Shown here in pieces: positions 58,766 through 64,000 of a DNA stretch of 64,000 bases. Each line of letters starts with the position of its first letter. The first letter of the stretch is position 1. The translations under genes were made by a program, and so were the position numbers. The stretch spans positions 62,001 through 126,000 of the forward strand of contig NZ_PQCD01000049.1 in assembly GCF_002964705.1 (NCBI RefSeq), read 5' to 3'. The notes beneath the pieces were generated by a model. That model saw only the letters and a program-made list of their open reading frames with translations. It ran no database searches and had not been told where the DNA came from. Source of the stretch: Pseudoalteromonas sp. T1lg75. GTDB taxonomy: Bacteria; Pseudomonadota; Gammaproteobacteria; Enterobacterales; Alteromonadaceae.

Positions 58766-60356
58766 GCTCGGTAATTCGGGCTTCGGGTAGATGATCCGGA
58801 TAATCCAAGGTGTAATGCAGGCCGCGGCTTTCTTTACGCGCCAGGGCACTGCGGATGATTAGCTCGGCTACCTGCACCAAATTACGCAGTTCCAGCAAGT
58901 TATTGCTGATGCGGAAGTTGGCATAATACTCATGAATTTCCTGTTGCAGCAATTCTACTCGGCGCAGAGCCCGCTCCAAACGTTTGGTGGAGCGCACTAT
59001 GCCGACGTAATCCCACATAAAGAGGCGCAACTCATGCCAGTTGTGGGTGATCACGACTTCCTCGTCCGAGTCGGTGACGCGGCTATCATCCCATTCCGGC
59101 AAGGTGGCGGCCTGATGTGGTAAATCCAGCTTGGCCACTATGTCCTTGGCCGCAGCGTGGGCAAAAACGATACACTCCAGCAGGGAATTGCTGGCCATGC
59201 GGTTGGCACCGTGTAAACCCGTGTAGGCTACTTCGCCGATGGCGTAGAGGTTATCCAGATCGGTTTTGCCATTAAAGTCGGTCATCACGCCGCCGCAGGT
59301 ATAATGGGCTGCCGGCACCACGGGAATGGGCTCCTTGGTAATATCGATACCCACACTTAAGCATTTGGCATAAATGGTGGGGAAGTGCTCGATAATAAAT
59401 TCTTTATCCCGATGGGAAATGTCCAGATAGACGCAATTGGCACCCAGACGTTTCATTTCAAAGTCGATGGCCCGGGCCACCACGTCACGCGGCGCCAGCT
59501 CCGCGCGTTCATCAAACTCCGGCATAAAGCGAGTGCCGTCCGGGCGCAGTAAATAGGCGCCCTCACCACGCATCGCTTCGGTGATCAAAAAGTTCTGCAA
59601 CTTGGGATGATACAGGCTGGTGGGATGGAACTGGTTAAACTCCATATTGGCAACGCGACAACCGGCGCGCCACGCCATGGCAATGCCATCGCCACTGGCC
59701 ACATCCGGGTTGGAGGTATACAAATAGACCTTGCTGGCGCCGCCGGTAGCCAACGCCACAAAACGAGCGCTGATGATTTCCACCCGCTCCTTGGCGCGGT
59801 TGAATACGTATAGGCCATGACAATGCCTGCCCTTGTTGCCGAGTTTGGCATCGGTGATCAGGTCGATGGCGTTGTAGTTTTCCAGCAAGGTAATATTGGG
59901 ATGGGCCAACACCCGCTCAATCAACGTGGTTTGCACCGCGCGGCCGGTGGCATCGGCGGCATGCAAAATGCGGCGATGGCTGTGGCCGCCTTCACGGGTA
60001 AGGTGATAGCGCTCATGACCCTTGTCATCGGTTTCCATATCGAAGGGCACACCCTGGTCAATCAACCAGCGCATGCAGGTTTTGGCATTGGAGGCGGTGT
60101 AGTGTACCGCTTCACGGGAGCACAGACCGTCGCCGGCGGTCAAGGTGTCTTCAACATGGGATTCGATGCTGTCGTTTTTCTTATCGAATACCGCGGCAAT
60201 ACCGCCTTGGGCGTACAGGGTAGAGCCCTCGTTTAGGGCGCCCTTACTGATTACGGTTACTTGGCAATGGTTGGCGAGGGAGAGCGCCAAAGACAGACCA
60301 GCGGCACCGCTGCCGATGATAGCAACGTCGCTGTGATGTTGTTTATTCGGGTTCAT
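58749..60356 (-). CDS. nadB: L-aspartate oxidase
   Basis: First enzyme of de novo NAD synthesis (aspartate to iminoaspartate). 535 aa flavoprotein with FAD-binding [13 protein letters not shown], the HTPHR-type [16 protein letters not shown] stretch ([15 protein letters not shown]), [13 protein letters not shown] and [11 protein letters not shown]. Divergent from rpoE, the classic arrangement. Confidence 0.96.
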   Translation of the reverse strand: MNPNKQHHSDVAIIGSGAAGLSLALSLANHCQVTVISKGALNEGSTLYAQGGIAAVFDKKNDSIESHVEDTLTAGDGLCSREAVHYTASNAKTCMRWLIDQGVPFDMETDDKGHERYHLTREGGHSHRRILHAADATGRAVQTTLIERVLAHPNITLLENYNAIDLITDAKLGNKGRHCHGLYVFNRAKERVEIISARFVALATGGASKVYLYTSNPDVASGDGIAMAWRAGCRVANMEFNQFHPTSLYHPKLQNFLITEAMRGEGAYLLRPDGTRFMPEFDERAELAPRDVVARAIDFEMKRLGANCVYLDISHRDKEFIIEHFPTIYAKCLSVGIDITKEPIPVVPAAHYTCGGVMTDFNGKTDLDNLYAIGEVAYTGLHGANRMASNSLLECIVFAHAAAKDIVAKLDLPHQAATLPEWDDSRVTDSDEEVVITHNWHELRLFMWDYVGIVRSTKRLERALRRVELLQQEIHEYYANFRISNNLLELRNLVQVAELIIRSALARKESRGLHYTLDYPDHLPEARITELTPAD

Positions 60357-60472
60357 GTTATAGTGTTGAGCCGAGGTTTATATTACCTATTATGTTGCCT
60401 CTATATGTATCATATTTGCCGCCTGGGCACGACTGAAGTTAACTAAGAACAGAAAAAAAATGCAGTATTTGC

Positions 60473-60499
60473 GAACTTTTTCATTTCGACCCAGTCAGA
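60473..60499 (+). promoter_or_regulatory. sigma-E-type autoregulated promoter of rpoE
   Basis: GAACTT, 16 bp, TCAGA fits the sigma-E consensus (GGAACTT ... TCNAA/TCTGA) and lies 67 bp before rpoE. Autoregulation of rpoE by such a promoter is established in E. coli. Confidence 0.75.
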
Positions 60500-60565
60500 C
60501 TGAGTGTATTTGGTAGCTTGGATACAATACGAAAAGCAAAATAACGCAGAGGAGTACCGGCTCGA

Positions 60566-61147
60566 ATGAGCGAGCAGGATTTGGATTTAGCGCTGGTAAG
60601 AAAGGTTCAACAGGGAGATAAAAATGCTTATAACCTGTTGGTCGCCAAATATCAGAACAAAGTAGCAGGATTGATATCGCGTTATGTTGCCAATCAAGGT
60701 GACATTGCAGATGTAGCTCAAGAGGCCTTTATTAAGGCGTATAGGGCGCTGCCTAATTTTAGGGGCGACAGTGCGTTCTATACATGGCTGTATCGTATTG
60801 CCGTTAACTGTGCAAAGAATTACCTAGTTGCACAAGGGCGTAGGCCGCCGGCTAATGATGTCGATGCTGAGGATGCTGAGTTTTATGAAGGTGCAGATTC
60901 ACTGCGTAGTAATGCCAGCCCAGAAAATTTGCTGTTAAGTGACGAGGTCAGAGACGTCATTTTTGCCACCATTGATAAGCTACCTGAAGATTTGAAAACA
61001 GCCATCACTTTACGAGAACTTGAAGGGATGAGCTATGAGGAAATCGCCGCGGTGATGGACTGCCCAGTTGGCACGGTGCGTTCACGTATATTCCGTGCCC
61101 GTGAAGCGATAGACAATAAGTTAACTCCGTTAATAGGTGAGTCGTAA
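60566..61147 (+). CDS. rpoE: Sigma-E factor RpoE
   Basis: 193-aa ECF sigma factor for envelope stress. Region 2 (NKVAGLISRYVANQGDIADVAQEAFIKAYR, FRGDSAFYTWLYRIAVN) and region 4 (LPEDLKTAITLRELEGMSYE) are intact. First gene of rpoE-rseABC, with lepA after. Confidence 0.97.
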   Translation: MSEQDLDLALVRKVQQGDKNAYNLLVAKYQNKVAGLISRYVANQGDIADVAQEAFIKAYRALPNFRGDSAFYTWLYRIAVNCAKNYLVAQGRRPPANDVDAEDAEFYEGADSLRSNASPENLLLSDEVRDVIFATIDKLPEDLKTAITLRELEGMSYEEIAAVMDCPVGTVRSRIFRAREAIDNKLTPLIGES

Positions 61148-61149
61148 TT

Positions 61150-61755
61150 ATGACTAAAGCAAAGTGTAGTGAGCAGGACAAAGCCTTTATTTCTGCCTTG
61201 GTGGATAATGAAGCCAGTGTCGATACGCTTGACGTTGCTGATGTAGATACAGATACATTGGCTCGTTACAGCCTGATTGGCAATGTGATGCGCTCCGAAA
61301 CAGCACCTAGCATTCAGTTAGATATAGCCGCGCAGGTAGCCCAACAACTTGAACAAGAACCGGTTCATGCGCAGTTTGATCAGCAGTCCATATCTCGCGA
61401 TGAGGTGCCACAGCAGGATAACGTCATCCGCGCTACCTGGTGGCGAGGCATTACGCAAACGGCCATTGCCGCAAGTGTGGCAGTGGTTGCGGTACTGGGT
61501 GTGCAACAATATGGTGCTACGGGCAATGGTGCCGATGAACTACCGCCTTTGCAGTCAAACCCATTTATTGGCGCTGCCTCTCCGGTGAGTTATTCTTCGG
61601 AGCCGGCTTTGGAAAGCGCCGAGCGTGGTTTACGCGAATTGCAACAGCAGCGCATTGGTGCTCTGGTGTTGGAGCATCAGCGTCAAACTCGTGAAGCCGC
61701 GCACCTAGCGAACACGGTAAACAATAAAGATGAGCAAGATCAACAGGAACAATAA
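61150..61755 (+). CDS. rseA: Anti-sigma-E factor RseA
   Basis: 201 aa inner-membrane protein. Cytoplasmic sigma-binding domain (about 1-95, ISALVDNEAS, DTLARYSLIGNVMRSE), a membrane helix (TAIAASVAVVAVLGVQQY), and a periplasmic tail rich in Q, E and A. Starts 2 bp after rpoE. Confidence 0.93.
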   Translation: MTKAKCSEQDKAFISALVDNEASVDTLDVADVDTDTLARYSLIGNVMRSETAPSIQLDIAAQVAQQLEQEPVHAQFDQQSISRDEVPQQDNVIRATWWRGITQTAIAASVAVVAVLGVQQYGATGNGADELPPLQSNPFIGAASPVSYSSEPALESAERGLRELQQQRIGALVLEHQRQTREAAHLANTVNNKDEQDQQEQ

Positions 61756-61762
61756 TAGTTAA

Positions 61763-62704
61763 ATGAAGTACCTTTATGTTGTGCTATTGAGCCTGTGGCT
61801 GTTACCGGCGCAGGCGATGTCGGAAATGACCGCCAAGCAGTGGCTGGACAATATGGCCACTGCGGTCAAGCAGCGCAACTTCGTCGCCTCATTTGTGGTG
61901 GTGAAAGACCGCGCCATGGAACCCTACCGTTGGAGTCACGGTATTCATGAGGGTCAGGAGCTGGAATTACTGTCCCTGCTCAATGGCGCCGGCCTGGAAA
62001 TGGTGCGCGTTGACGATCGCGTTACCTATTACGAGCCCCAAGCTCAGCCTTACTCGGTTAAAACCTCGGCGATCAGCGGGCCTATTCCGGAAGTGCTGTT
62101 TGGCGATGTGGAACAATTGGCACAAAACTATAACTTTGTGCTTGGCAACAAGGGCCGCATAGCCGGTCGTCCGGCGCAACTGCTGCGCATCGAAGCCAAA
62201 GACCAGGACAAATACAGCTACTGGGTCTGGCTTGATACCGAAACCTCCTTACTGCTCAAATCCGCCTATGTAAATAATCAGGGCGAATTCTTAGAGCAAT
62301 TGCAGCTCAGTCATATCAATGTTTCGGAAACCCCAGCGCCGGAGTTACTTGAGATCAGCCGTCGTGAATTCCCAGCGCCTTTACCTCGTGATGAGGAGCC
62401 GAGCAACCAGGGCAGCTGGCAAATCGGCTGGTTGCCTCAGGGCTTTGAACTGCTTAAGTCCGACCGTCATAAACTCAATTTAAATAACGAGCTGGCAGAT
62501 TATTATTTGTATTCCGATGGCCTGGTTGAGGTCTCGGTGTTTGTGCAGCGTCCCCTGGCCGGTCAGCGTCCGAGCGGTTCTTTGACCTCGGGAGCCACCA
62601 CCATTTATATCCATAATGCCGGCGCCTTCGATGTGTCGGTGATAGGTAATATCCCCGTCGCTACGGCAAAAAACATTGCCGAGTCGGTACAGCGACCTCT
62701 GTAG
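61763..62704 (+). CDS. rseB: RseA-protecting periplasmic regulator RseB
   Basis: 313 aa. Signal peptide (MKYLYVVLLSLWLLPAQA), lipid-sensing N-terminal LolA-like domain and smaller C-terminal domain. QWLDNMATAVKQRNFVASFV and GRIAGRPAQLLRI are typical. Protects RseA from DegS cleavage. 7 bp after rseA. Confidence 0.94.
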   Translation: MKYLYVVLLSLWLLPAQAMSEMTAKQWLDNMATAVKQRNFVASFVVVKDRAMEPYRWSHGIHEGQELELLSLLNGAGLEMVRVDDRVTYYEPQAQPYSVKTSAISGPIPEVLFGDVEQLAQNYNFVLGNKGRIAGRPAQLLRIEAKDQDKYSYWVWLDTETSLLLKSAYVNNQGEFLEQLQLSHINVSETPAPELLEISRREFPAPLPRDEEPSNQGSWQIGWLPQGFELLKSDRHKLNLNNELADYYLYSDGLVEVSVFVQRPLAGQRPSGSLTSGATTIYIHNAGAFDVSVIGNIPVATAKNIAESVQRPL

Positions 62705-62712
62705 TTAAGCCC

Positions 62713-63162
62713 ATGATTGAACAAGTTCTTACCGTGGTCGCCGTCAAGGGCGACACCGCGTTTTTACAGGCCGAGCCGAAGCCGGCTTGTGCTGGTTGTA
62801 ATGGCAAGTGCGGCTCGCAAGTGTTCGCCAAGCTGTTCGGCACAGACAAAAAGCGTTTTCCCTATCAGTTTTGTGAGCCCGTCAGCGTCGGCCAAAAGGT
62901 GAAACTGGCCCTCGACGACTCGCACATAGTGATGAGTTCCTTTGTTGTTTATATCTGGCCGCTGTTATTCGCCTTGGTGACGGCGGTGCTGGCACAGACC
63001 GTTTTAGGTGTAGGGGAAGGGCTGCAGATAGGCGCCGCGTTTGCCGCTGGGGCTTTAGGTTTTGTTTTTGCAAAACATAGGCTTAAGCGCGTTGCGCATG
63101 ATGTTAAAGTGTTAAAAATTTACCCTCTGAGCTTACCAGTTTCGCAAAGAGATGGTGATTAG
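62713..63162 (+). CDS. rseC: SoxR-reducing/sigma-E regulator RseC
   Basis: 149 aa. N-terminal Cys cluster (CAGCNGKCGS) and two membrane helices (about 76-97, 101-118). Family linked to reduction of the SoxR cluster and to sigma-E control. Last of the rse genes before lepA. Confidence 0.9.
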   Translation: MIEQVLTVVAVKGDTAFLQAEPKPACAGCNGKCGSQVFAKLFGTDKKRFPYQFCEPVSVGQKVKLALDDSHIVMSSFVVYIWPLLFALVTAVLAQTVLGVGEGLQIGAAFAAGALGFVFAKHRLKRVAHDVKVLKIYPLSLPVSQRDGD

Positions 63163-63230
63163 CGTCAATAACAGGTAAAATTGGGCCTTTGTTTACCCGA
63201 GCTCAGTTTTAAGAAGTCAGAATCCAATTT

Positions 63231-64000
63231 ATGAAGCATATCCGTAACTTTTCGATTATCGCCCATATTGACCATGGTAAATCGACCCTGTCCGATCGTT
63301 TGATCCAAGTGTGTGGCGGGTTGACCGACCGCGAAATGCAGCAGCAAGTATTGGACTCAATGGAGCTTGAGCGTGAACGCGGTATCACCATCAAGGCGCA
63401 GAGTGTAACCTTAAACTACACCGCCAAAGACGGTGAAACCTACCAGTTAAACTTTATCGACACCCCGGGACACGTTGACTTCTCATACGAAGTATCGCGT
63501 TCATTGGCAGCCTGTGAAGGGGCACTCTTGGTTGTTGATGCCGGTCAGGGCGTAGAAGCGCAAACCCTGGCTAACTGTTATACCGCCATCGAAATGGACC
63601 TGGAAGTGGTGCCAATCTTAAACAAGATTGACCTGCCGCAGGCCGATCCGCTGCGCGTGGCCGAAGAAATTGAAGACATTGTTGGCATCGATGCCACCGA
63701 CGCGGTGCAGTGTAGCGCTAAAACCGGTGTGGGTATCGACGAGGTATTAGAGCGCATCGTGCGTGATATTCCGCCACCGCAAGGCGACACCGATGGCCCG
63801 CTTAAGGCATTGATCATCGACTCCTGGTTCGACCCGTATCAGGGCGTTGTATCCCTTGTGCGTATTATGCAGGGCGAGCTTAAATCAGGCGACAAGATTA
63901 AGATCATGTCGAACGAGCAGGTTCATATAGCCGATAAAGTAGGTATCTTTACCCCGAAGCAGACCAACACGGGGGCGCTGAAAACGGGCGAAGTAGGCTT
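63231..64000 (+). CDS. lepA: Elongation factor 4 (LepA), 3'-truncated by window edge
   Basis: Translational GTPase that acts on stalled or back-translocating ribosomes. The frame starts with [20 protein letters not shown] and is open to the window end (about 256 codons of roughly 600). G1 HIDHGKST, G3 DTPGHVDF, G4 NKID and G5 SAKTG are all present. The usual neighbour after it, lepB, would lie beyond the window. Confidence 0.97.
   Translation, partial: MKHIRNFSIIAHIDHGKSTLSDRLIQVCGGLTDREMQQQVLDSMELERERGITIKAQSVTLNYTAKDGETYQLNFIDTPGHVDFSYEVSRSLAACEGALLVVDAGQGVEAQTLANCYTAIEMDLEVVPILNKIDLPQADPLRVAEEIEDIVGIDATDAVQCSAKTGVGIDEVLERIVRDIPPPQGDTDGPLKALIIDSWFDPYQGVVSLVRIMQGELKSGDKIKIMSNEQVHIADKVGIFTPKQTNTGALKTGEVG

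Overview
The window looks like ordinary chromosomal backbone of a marine gammaproteobacterium, most likely an Alteromonadales relative (inference). Supporting marks are the recX-alaS-lysC-csrA block, the nadB / rpoE-rseA-rseB-rseC-lepA block, an E. coli-type ArcB (same length, same HPt histidine number) with ArcA, a large TonB-dependent receptor, oadGAB, LrgAB, FolE2 and a DcaP-like porin. Nothing resembles a prophage, integron, CRISPR array or complete insertion sequence. All identifications come from reading the proteins; no database search was possible.

Layout. 1-1000: 3' part of recA. 1.1-12.2 kb: a MITE-like palindrome, then an acetate module on both strands: porin, acetyl-CoA synthetase (acs, frameshifted), LuxR-type regulator CrbR, purU, the transporter-kinase hybrid CrbS (in-frame stop), and a DUF4212/sodium:solute symporter pair. 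12.3-15.2 kb: CBS/DUF294 protein, DEDDh exonuclease, rhodanese. 15.4-21.5 kb: ribA, membrane protein, recX, alaS, lysC, csrA. 21.5-29.9 kb: YcxB-like protein, phosphoesterase, TonB receptor, oadGAB, and a 59-aa membrane protein. 30-36 kb: M23 peptidase, tyrS, cbiB-like, mtnN, DUF2726, folE2. 36.3-41.2 kb: a cyanophycinase-like secreted protein, then arcB and arcA convergent and sharing stop-codon bases. 41.7-45.5 kb: DUF3293, rsmC, trmB, mutY, yggX. 45.6-46.8 kb: a tRNA-Phe/Thr operon with unusual spacers and a degenerate repeat array. 46.8-54.8 kb: M28 peptidase, lrgAB, crotonase, and an RND efflux pair whose pump gene has an in-frame stop. 54.9-64 kb: yciU, DUF481, slyD, ygfZ, sdhE, ygfX, nadB, rpoE-rse operon and the start of lepA.

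Three points stand out. (1) The tRNA operon spacers at 45808-45931 and 46044-46165 start with a tRNA-like 5' fragment and then carry several GGA motifs, two of them in the loops of short perfect hairpins, as in CsrB-type CsrA-sequestering RNAs. csrA is in the same window, so a tRNA-operon-derived CsrA sponge is a testable hypothesis. (2) Downstream, two 3' halves of tRNA-Phe are split in the T-loop by an 84-nt block made almost wholly of four abutting hairpins, in a 201-bp tandem repeat. (3) Both acs and its predicted sensor kinase crbS are disrupted, and the RND pump is also broken; the two nonsense codons are each explicable as CAA to TAA. A shared ACTAAGGT-type motif in the two divergent intergenic regions of the acetate module is a candidate CrbR operator.
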